From: Pseudomonadota bacterium
Lineage (GTDB): Bacteria > Pseudomonadota > Alphaproteobacteria > Rhizobiales > Rhizobiaceae
NCBI GenBank assembly: GCA_023457435.1
Contig: JAEWLS010000002.1
Coordinates: 62,001-126,000 of the forward strand
Reading direction: 5' to 3'
DNA length: 64,000 nt
The notes beneath the pieces are model-generated. The model made no database searches. It saw nothing but the letters and a program-made list of their open reading frames with translations, and was not told the origin of the DNA. Positions 54,741 to 62,651 of the stretch are shown one piece after another. Numbering within the stretch: position 1 is the stretch's first letter; each line of letters begins with the position of its first letter. Position numbers and translations under genes: made by a program.

Positions 54741-55982
54741 ATGAAGAAGCACGTCCTCATCATAGGCGCCGGCGGCGTGGCACAGGTGGTCGCGCACAAA
54801 TGCGTCCAAAACAACGACACTCTCGGCGATATCCATATCGCATCGCGGACGCTCGCCAAGTGCGAGACCATTGTCCGTTCGATCCAGGAAAAGGGCGCGC
54901 TCAAGATCGCCGGGAAGCTGGAGGCCCATCAACTCGATGCGATGGACGTGGCAGCCACCATTGCGCTGATCGAGAAGACCGGCGCCCGTATTGTCATCAA
55001 TGTCGGCTCGGCCTTCGTGAACATGTCGGTCCTCTCGGCGTGCATCGAGACCGGCGCGGCCTATATCGACACCGCCATCCACGAGGATCCGCTGAAAGTC
55101 TGCGAGGCGCCGCCGTGGTACGCCAACTACGAGTGGAAGCGCAGGGAAGAATGCGAAAAGGCGGGCGTCACCGCCATCCTCGGCGCAGGGTTCGATCCGG
55201 GCGTCGTCAACGCCTACGCCCGGCTGGCGAAGGACGAGCTGTTCGACAGCATCGAATCCATCGACATCGTCGACATCAACGCCGGTAGCCACGGCAGGTA
55301 CTTCGCGACCAATTTCGATCCGGAGATCAACTTCCGCGAGTTCACCGGGAAGGTGTGGTCGTGGCAGGACGGCAAGTGGAAGGCCAACGCCATGTTCGAG
55401 GTGGGCAGGGAGTGGGAACTCCCCGTCGTGGGCAGGCAGAAGGCCTATCTCACCGGACATGACGAGGTCCACTCGCTGTCGCAGAACCTCGGCATCCCGA
55501 ACGTCCGTTTCTGGATGGGGTTCGGTGACCACTACATCAACGTGTTCACGGTCCTGAAGAATCTCGGCCTTCTGTCGGAGCAGCCTGTCACGACTGCAGA
55601 GGGGCTGGAGGTCGTGCCGCTGAAGGTCGTGAAGGCGGCGCTCCCCGACCCGTCGTCACTCGCGCCTGACTATGCCGGAAAGACCTGCATCGGCGACCTC
55701 GTGAAGGGTATCAAGGACGGTCAGGAGCGCGAGGTGTTCATCTACAACGTCGCCGAACACGGTGATGCTTTTGAGGAAGTCGGAAGCCAGGGAATTTCGT
55801 ACACGGCCGGAGTGCCGGCGGTAGCCGCGGCCATGCTCGTCACCAAGGGACGCTGGGACGTGCGCAAGATGGCGAATGTGGAGGACCTGCCGCCGCGGCC
55901 GTTCCTCGGCCTGCTCGGAAGGCTGGGCCTGACGACGCACATCAGCGAGAACGGAGACGACCGGGAGCTGCTGTTCCCCTAG
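54741..55982 (+). CDS. Carboxynorspermidine synthase (saccharopine dehydrogenase-like)
   Basis: This 413-residue NAD(P)-dependent enzyme reduces the Schiff base of aspartate semialdehyde with a diamine (putrescine or 1,3-diaminopropane) to the carboxy-polyamine used by the decarboxylase upstream. The Rossmann start is 'HVLIIGAGGVAQVVAHKC'. 'GAGFDPGVVNAYARLA', 'DINAGSHGRYFATNFDPE' and 'GISYTAGVPAVAAAMLV' are typical of the saccharopine-dehydrogenase branch. AAGGAG lies 13 bases before the ATG. A hairpin follows the stop. Confidence 0.92.
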   Translation: MKKHVLIIGAGGVAQVVAHKCVQNNDTLGDIHIASRTLAKCETIVRSIQEKGALKIAGKLEAHQLDAMDVAATIALIEKTGARIVINVGSAFVNMSVLSACIETGAAYIDTAIHEDPLKVCEAPPWYANYEWKRREECEKAGVTAILGAGFDPGVVNAYARLAKDELFDSIESIDIVDINAGSHGRYFATNFDPEINFREFTGKVWSWQDGKWKANAMFEVGREWELPVVGRQKAYLTGHDEVHSLSQNLGIPNVRFWMGFGDHYINVFTVLKNLGLLSEQPVTTAEGLEVVPLKVVKAALPDPSSLAPDYAGKTCIGDLVKGIKDGQEREVFIYNVAEHGDAFEEVGSQGISYTAGVPAVAAAMLVTKGRWDVRKMANVEDLPPRPFLGLLGRLGLTTHISENGDDRELLFP

Positions 55983-55986
55983 AAGT

Positions 55987-56015
55987 GGGCGCTTCGGCGA
56001 AGAGCGGAAGCGCCC
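55987..56015. terminator. Hairpin between convergent genes
   Basis: GGGCGCTTC and GAAGCGCCC form a nine-base-pair stem with an 11-base loop, directly after the carboxynorspermidine synthase gene and just before the end of the convergent XRE-type gene. It lacks a T-run on the + strand. It may terminate either transcript. Confidence 0.5.
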
Positions 56016-56023
56016 GGAATCCT

Positions 56024-56323
56024 TCACGGGACCCGGTCGTTGGCGACGATGCCGCCTTCGCCCTCCAGCCGGGCGATCTGGCGGGCTTCGGCCGCGGTGA
56101 ATTTCAGCCGCACTCCGATCCCGCCGCCGTTCTCCGCGATGAAGACCGCTCCGAGCTCCTCGAGCGCCGCTTGCAGTGCACCGATCGACTTTTCGTCCGG
56201 CTTGTCGATGCGGTGCTCGAAATGCTGAATCACGGTCTCATCCACGCCCGAGCGGAAAGCCAGCTTGCTGCGTGTGACTTCGACCAGGGCTCGCGCGGCC
56301 CGGCATTGTGAACCCGTGATCAT
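56024..56323 (-). CDS. XRE-family helix-turn-helix regulator
   Basis: This 99-residue DNA-binding protein starts 'ITGSQCRAARALVEVTRSKL' and continues 'AFRSGVDETVIQHFEHRIDK'. This is the helix-turn-helix of the small alphaproteobacterial XRE group. A C-terminal beta strand ('GAVFIAENGGGIGVRLK') is typical of that group. The ATG at 56323 is chosen because the HTH begins there; the longer upstream frame is Arg/Ser-rich. Targets are unknown. Confidence 0.85.
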   Translation of the reverse strand: MITGSQCRAARALVEVTRSKLAFRSGVDETVIQHFEHRIDKPDEKSIGALQAALEELGAVFIAENGGGIGVRLKFTAAEARQIARLEGEGGIVANDRVP

Positions 56324-56393
56324 GGCTCCCTCTTTTGCCCCATGGTGACTTTTCCAGCGCCGGTTCGCAAGGCCGGGGCTCCCACTGCACGGT

Positions 56394-56537
56394 CTACGAT
56401 TCCTTCTTGATGACGCTGATGCGGCCGTCGCTCTCGACATGGGCAAGCTTCACGGCCCCCGCGGGACGCGAGGATGCTGCAACTGCAGCATCCTCGATCA
56501 GGCGGCGAGACCGACGGGTCCCGAAATGATCCGCCAT
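56394..56537 (-). CDS. Possible small ORF or gene remnant
   Basis: This 47-codon frame starts MADHFGTRRSRRLIEDAA and ends in 'AHVESDGRISVIKKES'. The end resembles the 'DGSISVI' strand at the C-terminus of DUF421/YetF membrane proteins, but the membrane part is absent. It may be a leftover of such a gene or a coincidence. Confidence 0.25.
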   Translation of the reverse strand: MADHFGTRRSRRLIEDAAVAASSRPAGAVKLAHVESDGRISVIKKES

Positions 56538-56629
56538 CGGAGCGCGTGACGCGAAGGTCGCGAGGAGATCAAAGATGTCCGGCGAATAGCCGGAGCCGGC
56601 TTGACCCGGCCGCCCGGCTCTTCGGCGGG

Positions 56630-57892
56630 TCAGCTCGTGAAGAAGCTTTGCGTCCCGTGCGCCTCGATGGCCTCGGCAAGGCGGCCGAGGGCGTGCACAT
56701 AGGCGGCCGTCCGCATGGTGACGCGCTTCGCCTGCGCGACCTCCCATACCGCACGGCCCTCTTTCTCCATCATGGCCCGCAGCCTTTCGTGGATTTCCTC
56801 GACGGTCCAGTAGAACCCCTGCCGGTTCTGGACCCATTCGAAGTACGACACGGTCACGCCGCCCGCATTGGCCAGGATGTCCGGCAGCACGATCGTTCCA
56901 GCCTTGGCCAGGACTTCGTCCGCTTCCGACGTCACCGGTCCGTTGGCAAGCTCGAGGACGAGCCTGGCGCGTACCGAGGCGGCGTTTCCCGCGTGGATCA
57001 TGTTCTCGAGCGCTGCCGGCACGAGGAGATCGCAATCCGTGCCGACGATGTCTCCGGCGACGATCTCGTGTCCGCCCCGGCCCGCCGTGCTGGCGACGGG
57101 GCGGCCAGCCTGCTTGGCTTCCAGAAGCATTCCGACATCGAGGCCATCAGGAGCATGCACGCCGCCCTCGGAGTCGGAGACTGCGACGATCTTGTGACCG
57201 TCGGCCGATAGAAGCCGGGCGATATGTTGACCAGCGTTGCCGAAGCCCTGGACGGCGACGCGCATCGTGTCGGCCAACCCCAGGTCGGCGGCGAGATGGC
57301 GTACGAGATAATAGCCTCCGCGCGCTGTCGCATCGCCGCGTCCAAGCGAGCCGCCGAGAGCGATCGGCTTCCCGGTGATCACGGCCGGCACGTGCTGGCG
57401 GACGATCTGGGCGTATTCGTCGGCCATCCAGCCCATGATCATGGAATTCGTGTAGACGTCGGGCGCGGGAATGTCGCGGTCGGGCCCGATGACACCCGCG
57501 AATGCCTGCATATAGGCGCGCGAAAGCCTTTCGAGCTCGGACTTCGACAGCTTGCGCGGATCGACCTGCACGGCTCCCTTGCCGCCGCCATAGGGCAGAT
57601 TCATCACGGCGCACTTGACCGTCATCCAGAAGGCGAGCGTCTCGACTTCGTCTGCGGTGGAGTCGGGATGGAAGCGGATGCCGCCTTTCGTAGGGCCACG
57701 GGTGTCGTCGTAGCGGCATCGCCACGCGAGGAACGATTTGCGCGAGCCGTCGTCCATCCGGATCATGAGCCGCACTTTCGTGGTCTCGCGTGCGAACTTC
57801 AGCTTCTCGATAACGTCCGGATCGATGTCGAGGTGGCCGGCAGCATCGTCAAGTCTGGTGAGCGCATCTCCAAGCATGGCGTGTTCAGTCAT
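56630..57892 (-). CDS. Glu/Leu/Phe/Val dehydrogenase (glutamate dehydrogenase)
   Basis: This 420-residue NAD(P)-linked amino-acid dehydrogenase interconverts glutamate and 2-oxoglutarate plus ammonia. The N-terminal substrate domain has 'RGPTKGGIRFHPD', 'MNLPYGGGKGAVQVDP' (active-site lysines) and 'DIPAPDVYTNSMIMGWMADE'. The Rossmann domain has 'VAVQGFGNAGQHIARLL', 'VPAALENMIHAGNA', 'ELANGPVTSEAD' and 'ANAGGVTVSYFEWVQN'. Length fits the hexameric 420-residue class. It is 92 bases upstream of the small remnant and reads toward it. Confidence 0.95.
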   Translation of the reverse strand: MTEHAMLGDALTRLDDAAGHLDIDPDVIEKLKFARETTKVRLMIRMDDGSRKSFLAWRCRYDDTRGPTKGGIRFHPDSTADEVETLAFWMTVKCAVMNLPYGGGKGAVQVDPRKLSKSELERLSRAYMQAFAGVIGPDRDIPAPDVYTNSMIMGWMADEYAQIVRQHVPAVITGKPIALGGSLGRGDATARGGYYLVRHLAADLGLADTMRVAVQGFGNAGQHIARLLSADGHKIVAVSDSEGGVHAPDGLDVGMLLEAKQAGRPVASTAGRGGHEIVAGDIVGTDCDLLVPAALENMIHAGNAASVRARLVLELANGPVTSEADEVLAKAGTIVLPDILANAGGVTVSYFEWVQNRQGFYWTVEEIHERLRAMMEKEGRAVWEVAQAKRVTMRTAAYVHALGRLAEAIEAHGTQSFFTS

Positions 57893-58543
57893 GAGGTCTC
57901 CTGGGTTTGATTCAGTGGTGGATTACGTGCCGTGCGCGGGCTGGGGCATGAAAGCCAGTTCATCGCCTCTACGGAGGTCCCGACCCGACCCATGGCGACG
58001 AGCAACCGGATGACACCTCGCCAGCATTGGCATTGCTTGTGTTGAAGGCGCTCCCCTGACGTTCCAGGAGGCCAACTTCGTGACCCGCCTGCCCCAGAAG
58101 TCACGCTTTGATGCGCCTCCCGACTAGCAGGGGGCCAGATGATTTAAAGGGAAAGGAATGTCTCATCGCGCAACTCCACCGGGTCGGCGGAGCAGACCCA
58201 GAAATCAGAACCGCATTTTAGGCTTGGTTGGATTTCCGGCCCCCGGTCGACGGCTTCTCGGCCGCGCCAGGGCTAAGTGCATGCGATGAGGCAGCCCGCG
58301 TGGTTCATGAAACGCTCGCGGGTTCTCGATCGGGTATGGATTGAGAGCTGGAACAGACGCGTGGCGCTCAATTGCAAGAACGAGGGCCTTATATGAACTT
58401 GTTGAGCGATGTTCAACGCCGAAGAAGGCAGCATCGGGCGCGCGGGGGAACTGTACCTTTTCAGGCGTGCGCTTCGCCTTGATGTCGCCAAACGACATAC
58501 TACTCTCGGGCCGGGCTGTATCTCGGGGTTGAGGCGCAGGGGA
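57893..58543. other. 651-base gap without a convincing gene
   Basis: This stretch lies between divergent genes (glutamate dehydrogenase and caspase-like). Frames on both strands are short, basic and without ribosome sites; the longest on the - strand covers the caspase gene as well. A small inverted repeat GTTGA-N7-TCAAC occurs near 58402-58418. It could be a region of decayed DNA at the edge of the accessory block. Confidence 0.4.
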
Positions 58544-59488
58544 ATGCGTTGGGCTACTAACATCATGCGGGCGGCGCTGTTCGTCGGGCCTGTTGTCGTC
58601 GTGCTCGTTTTCCTTGCTGCGGGGCAGTCGCGTGCTCAGGATGCACGTCCGCTGCGCGGTGTGGCGCTTGTGATAGGCAACTCGGCCTACGAACACCTTT
58701 CGGCGCTGCCGAACCCGGCCAACGATGCCCGCGCTGTCGAGAACCTGCTGAGCGATCTGGGCTTCGAGACCGAACTGTCGTCGGATCGCGACGGGCGGCG
58801 GCTGGCCCGCGACCTTCGTGATTTCATTGAAGATGCCGAGGGCGCGGACGTGGCCGTTGTCTACTATGCCGGGCACGGCATCGAGGCGGGCGGCGAGAAC
58901 TTCCTCGTCCCCGTCGATGCCGACCTGTCGGCGCTGGAGGCAGCGGGCGAGAAGCTGGTGCCGATCTCGTCCTTCGTGGAGCAGTTGCAGACAAGCGTCC
59001 CCGTCACCATCGTCTTGCTCGACGCCTGCCGCGACAATCCTTTCCCTGCTGGCTCGCTGGTTCGGCTCGACGCTTCCGCGGAGCCGTTGCCGATGGGTGA
59101 CGGCGGGCTCAGCGAGACGCGCGGCGTGTCACGGCTCGCGCCCGTCGCGGCGCAGAGCGAGAGCTACGGCACGGTGATCGCGTTTGCCGCGGAACCGGGC
59201 CGCGTGGCGCTCGACGGCGAGCCGGGCGGCAACAGCCCTTACACGCAGGCAGTCCTTCGTCATTTCGATGCGATGGCGGGCGAGGAGTTCGGCACCGTCA
59301 TGCGCATGGTTGCCGAGGAGGTCGATCTCAAGACCTCGGGTCGCCAGCGCCCTTGGGTCAACGAGAGCCTGCGCCGCCTGCTCTATCTCGGTGCGGCTCC
59401 ACAACCGGCTACCGGAGACGAAGGCGAGCTCTGGCCGAGCGCCGCCAGCTTCTCGTCACCATTGCCAGCCTGCCAGATCCGAATCTGA
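58544..59488 (+). CDS. Caspase-like (peptidase C14/metacaspase) protein, N-terminal part of a split gene
   Basis: This 314-residue product has a signal or membrane anchor (about 8-30) and a p20 caspase domain: 'GVALVIGNSAYEHLSALPNP' and 'NDARAVENLLSDLGFE'. The His/Cys dyad is His111 (YYAGHGIE) and Cys162 (LLDACRDNPF). 'GTVIAFAAEPGRVALDGEPG' with 'NSPYTQAVL' is also typical. In relatives the chain runs on into TPR repeats. Here the frame ends in 'ELWPSAASFSSP', while the -1 frame continues as expected from 59431. The secreted caspase fold itself is intact. Confidence 0.85.
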   Translation: MRWATNIMRAALFVGPVVVVLVFLAAGQSRAQDARPLRGVALVIGNSAYEHLSALPNPANDARAVENLLSDLGFETELSSDRDGRRLARDLRDFIEDAEGADVAVVYYAGHGIEAGGENFLVPVDADLSALEAAGEKLVPISSFVEQLQTSVPVTIVLLDACRDNPFPAGSLVRLDASAEPLPMGDGGLSETRGVSRLAPVAAQSESYGTVIAFAAEPGRVALDGEPGGNSPYTQAVLRHFDAMAGEEFGTVMRMVAEEVDLKTSGRQRPWVNESLRRLLYLGAAPQPATGDEGELWPSAASFSSPLPACQIRI

Positions 59489-60996
59489 GGCGGGGTCAGG
59501 TGGAGCGGATTGCCGCCACCCAGGGCGTTCCGCTGGATGCCGTCTACGGCATGTTGCGAGCGCTCGGCGCGGATGCTCCCCACGACCCGTCCCAGCTTGA
59601 GAACGTGCTTCGCGCCGAGGCGGAACGTTTCGCGAAGATGCTGGCCGAGCGCGAGGTGATCGACAACCCCGACCCCGAGGTCATTCGCCTGTCCGCCCTT
59701 GCCGACCGGGCCGAGCGGGAGGGATTGCTTTCGACCGCCGATGCCTTTCGGGAGCGGGCCAAGGCGCGCTACCTCGAAACGGAGACCACGCTGGAGCAGC
59801 AGCAGGCCGCGCTCGACCAACGCTTCATCGAAGGTGCTGCGGTGTTTGCGCGCAGCGCGGAGACCAAGGCGCTGGCCTTCGAGCATCTGGCGGCGGCGAG
59901 GGACTATGCCGAAGCGTTCCGCCGCGTGGAGAAGCGCGATCCGAAACTTGCATGGAAATACAAGCGGGCCGAAGCAGGCGCACTGACCGATCACGGCAAT
60001 TACAAGGGCGAGAATGCCGCGCTGGAGCAGGCGCTTGAGGCAGCCAGGCTTGCGCTGCACATGGCGGAAAACCTCGGCAACCGTGACGACTGGGCAGCTA
60101 CGCAGAACAGTCTCGGTGCCACGCTCCAGACCCTCGGTCATCGCGAGGGCGGCACGGAACGATTGGCAGAAGCAGTCTCAGCTCATCGCGCCGCGCTCGG
60201 GCAATATACCCGCGACCGCCTGCCCCGCGAATGGGCGACGACACAAATCTACCTCGGCGCCGCACTCGTGATCTTGGGGGAGCGCACAGATGACCCAGAA
60301 CATCTGGAGGAGGCCGTATCGGCCTATCGTGCTGCACTGGAAGAGCGTACCCGCGAGCGGAAGCCATCCGACTGGACGCAGACGCAGTACTATCTTGGCA
60401 ACGCGCTCCATATCTTGGGTCTTATCGAGGGCGACACTAAACGGCATGAGGAGGCTGTCTCAGCCTTTCGCGCCGTACTGGAAGAGCGCGCTCGCGAACG
60501 GGAGTCATTCGACTGGGCGCTAGCCCGGAACAGTCTCGGCGTCGCACTCCAGACCTTGGGTGCCATCGAGAACGACACGGAACGGCTGGAGGAGGCCGTA
60601 TCGGCCTTTCGCGCCGTACTGGAGGAGTGGACCCGCGAGCGCGTGCCGCTCTACTGGGCGGCTGCGCAGAATAATCTCGGCAACGCTCTCAAGTCTTTAG
60701 GCGCTATCAAGAACAACGCGCAATTATTGGAGGAGGCCGTCGCGTCCTATCGCGCGGCACTGGAGGAGCGCACTCGCGAACGTGAGCCGCTCGGTTGGGG
60801 AATGACGCAAAACAACCTTGGAAATGCACTGGTCGAGATCGGCATGCACTCAGGGCGCAGGGCCGCGTTCGAAGAAGGACGGAAGGCCATCGCCGCCGCC
60901 TGGGAGGCTTACCGCGAGGCGGGTTACAACCAGCATGACGGTTATTTCGAGGGACGTTTCGCAGTAGTCGATGCCGCGTTGGCGAGGCTTGAATGA
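59431..60996 (+). CDS. TPR-repeat C-terminal part of the caspase-like gene (-1 frame)
   Basis: From about 59431 the -1 frame reads LAERRQLLVTIASLPDP and 'RRGQVERIAATQGVPLDAVY', the usual linker after bacterial caspase domains. A helical region (about 59580-60050) and five or more TPR-like units of 47 residues follow. It has no good start of its own at 59431; the nearest ATG is 59551. It is therefore most likely the rest of the upstream protein, cut off by one missing base. Intact relatives use the repeats to bind partners. Confidence 0.75.
   Translation: MAERRQLLVTIASLPDPNLRRGQVERIAATQGVPLDAVYGMLRALGADAPHDPSQLENVLRAEAERFAKMLAEREVIDNPDPEVIRLSALADRAEREGLLSTADAFRERAKARYLETETTLEQQQAALDQRFIEGAAVFARSAETKALAFEHLAAARDYAEAFRRVEKRDPKLAWKYKRAEAGALTDHGNYKGENAALEQALEAARLALHMAENLGNRDDWAATQNSLGATLQTLGHREGGTERLAEAVSAHRAALGQYTRDRLPREWATTQIYLGAALVILGERTDDPEHLEEAVSAYRAALEERTRERKPSDWTQTQYYLGNALHILGLIEGDTKRHEEAVSAFRAVLEERARERESFDWALARNSLGVALQTLGAIENDTERLEEAVSAFRAVLEEWTRERVPLYWAAAQNNLGNALKSLGAIKNNAQLLEEAVASYRAALEERTREREPLGWGMTQNNLGNALVEIGMHSGRRAAFEEGRKAIAAAWEAYREAGYNQHDGYFEGRFAVVDAALARLE
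60163..60867 (+). repeat. Five 141-base (47-residue) TPR-like units
   Basis: Units start at 60163, 60304, 60445, 60586 and 60727. Each has the pattern LEEAVSAYRAALEERTRER, then W-x4-Q-x2-LG-x-AL. DNA of the last four units is closely similar (LEEAVSAFRA repeated), so they probably spread by recent tandem duplication. The repeats are coding. Confidence 0.85.
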
Positions 60997-61154
60997 TGCA
61001 ACACCGGCTGTCGGATAAGCGCCTCGTTCTATGATCTCCAGCCCTGGAAGGTCTAATTGCTTGAAGGCCGCGAACCCTGCAGTTCTAGCGTTTCAAGTCG
61101 CCGCTAAAGTGCCAGCAAGTTTTATTTATTGATTACCAATATTTACGGCAAATC

Positions 61155-61244
61155 TGGCGGAGAGAGAGGGATTCGAACCCTCGGTACGGTTTCCCGTACA
61201 CACGCGTTCCAGGCGTGCGCCTTCAACCGCTCGGCCACCTCTCC
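61155..61244 (-). tRNA. tRNA-Ser (anticodon GGA)
   Basis: Read on the - strand, the 90-base gene starts GGAGAGGTGGCCGAGCGGTT and has an anticodon stem CACGC/GCGTG with loop CTGGAAC, so the anticodon is GGA. It has a long variable arm and the TPsiC sequence GGTTCGAATCC. It ends in an encoded CCA (61155-61157). The long variable arm is typical of serine tRNA. It reads TCC and TCT codons. Confidence 0.95.
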
Positions 61245-61461
61245 GCGCGCGCCGCGGGTCGGCCACGACGGGCCGGCATGCGGTGCGCGGCTGATCTAGT
61301 CGAATAAGCCCGCCCTGCCAAGTGCGTCGCGCCGCTTTGTTGCGCGGCGCGGCGGCTCAACTTGTCGTCATGGACGTTGCCGCCGCGCGCCGCCGAAACT
61401 ATCTATGCTTGACGAGAGCGGCAGCGGCCAGCAGGCGCGGCCGCGCAGTTGCGGGGTGGCG

Positions 61462-61782
61462 ATGTTCCGGTTCCTGTTCCGTCTGCTTTCCGTGTTCGCG
61501 CTCGCCGTTGCCGTCGTCATGGCGGTCATCGACGCTACGCGCTCGATCGCGGCCTCGGCATGGGTGATGACGCCGCTCAGTCAGAGCTGGGAATCGCTCT
61601 CGCCCGATACCTATGCGGCGGCCGGCGAATTCCTGCGCGACACGATGATGCCGGAAGCGTGGGATCCGGTGGCGCTGACCGTGCTCGGCCTTCCCGGCTT
61701 CGCGGTCTTCGCGGCGGTGGCACTGCTTTTCTACATCGTCGGACGGCGGCCCGAGCGTCGCGGAAGGTTCGCGACGATCTGA
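61462..61782 (+). CDS. Small membrane protein of unknown function
   Basis: This 106-residue protein has membrane helices at about 8-28 (RLLSVFALAVAVVMAVIDAT) and 72-95 (TVLGLPGFAVFAAVALLFYI). A periplasmic loop with 'WVMTPLSQSWESLSPDTYAA' lies between them. It is conserved-looking but has no known role. The ATG at 61462 has GGGGTGGCG just upstream; an ATG at 61405 is the alternative. It sits between tRNA-Ser and msrA, 40 bases before the latter. Confidence 0.75.
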   Translation: MFRFLFRLLSVFALAVAVVMAVIDATRSIAASAWVMTPLSQSWESLSPDTYAAAGEFLRDTMMPEAWDPVALTVLGLPGFAVFAAVALLFYIVGRRPERRGRFATI

Positions 61783-61822
61783 ACGAACGAGACGGCGCGG
61801 TGGCGTCGAGAAAGCGAAGTCC

Positions 61823-62488
61823 ATGTTCTTTTCCAGCGACAAGAAGACCGTTATGCCGACTGCCGACAAGGCGCTGCCCGGCCGCCCGACTGCTATCCCG
61901 ACGGCGTCGAGCCATTTTGTCAGCAAGCACCCGCTGCGCGGGCCGTATCCCGATGGCCTCGAGGTCGCCTATTTCGGCATGGGCTGTTTCTGGGGGGCCG
62001 AGCGGCTGTTCTGGCAGACCCCTGGGGTCTGGGTGACGGCCGTCGGCTATGCCGGAGGCCTGACACCCAACCCGACCTACCGGGAGACGACCACCGGGCT
62101 GACAGGACATGCCGAGATCGTGCTCGTCGTCTTCGATCCCAAGCAGGTGTCGTATGGCGAATTGCTGCGTCTGTTCTGGGAGGAGCACGACCCGACCCAG
62201 GGGATGCGGCAGGGCAACGACGTCGGCACGACCTACCGCTCGGCCATTTACACGACCTCGGATGAGCAGCTTGCCGCCGCCAGGGCCTCGCGCGATGCCT
62301 TCCAGGAGGCGCTGAACAAGGCCGGACGCGGCCGGATCACCACCGAGATCGAGCCGGCGCCGGAGTTCTTCTTCGCCGAGGCCGAGCACCAGCAGTACCT
62401 GGCGAAAAATCCGTACGGTTATTGCGGCCTGCAAGGCACCGGCGTGTCGTGCCCGATCCCGACTGGCGTTTCCGCCGCCGCCGTCTGA
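61823..62488 (+). CDS. msrA: Peptide methionine sulfoxide reductase MsrA
   Basis: This 221-residue enzyme reduces methionine-S-sulfoxide. The catalytic Cys55 lies in FGMGCFWGAE. Other marks are 'GYAGGLTPNPTYRETTTGLT', 'GHAEIVLVVFDP', 'WEEHDPTQGMRQGNDVGTTY' and 'AEHQQYLAKNPYGYCGL', with the resolving Cys near the C-terminus. The 40-residue N-terminal lead (ALPGRPTAIPTASSHFVSKH) matches the rhizobial form. It is cytoplasmic. Confidence 0.95.
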   Translation: MFFSSDKKTVMPTADKALPGRPTAIPTASSHFVSKHPLRGPYPDGLEVAYFGMGCFWGAERLFWQTPGVWVTAVGYAGGLTPNPTYRETTTGLTGHAEIVLVVFDPKQVSYGELLRLFWEEHDPTQGMRQGNDVGTTYRSAIYTTSDEQLAAARASRDAFQEALNKAGRGRITTEIEPAPEFFFAEAEHQQYLAKNPYGYCGLQGTGVSCPIPTGVSAAAV

Positions 62489-62538
62489 CTCCTCCCTGCG
62501 GTTTGTCCGGGCGGTCAAGATTCCGCGTGAATTTTGTT

Positions 62539-62562
62539 TTGCCCCATGCAACATTGGGGCAA
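62539..62562. promoter_or_regulatory. Inverted repeat upstream of the BMP-family gene
   Basis: TTGCCCCA and TGGGGCAA are perfect eight-base arms with an eight-base loop (TGCAACAT). They lie 51 bases after msrA and 90 bases before the binding-protein gene. A T-rich stretch precedes the repeat. It could be an operator for the transporter gene or a hairpin ending - strand transcripts. Confidence 0.4.
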
Positions 62563-62651
62563 GCGGGAGACCTGCTCCTGCCCAAGGCGCTGCGGCCCGG
62601 CAAGAGGCCGCGCCCGATTGTCCGTCAATCAACCGACAGGGTGTGGATCAC

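Noticed and set aside
58273..58566. 98-codon - strand frame overlapping the caspase start
   Set aside because: It runs into the caspase gene and lacks a ribosome site or known motif. No function can be supported.
60163..60867. CRISPR array suggested by regular repeats
   Set aside because: The 141-base units are in frame, encode TPR-like helices and have no short repeat/spacer pattern.
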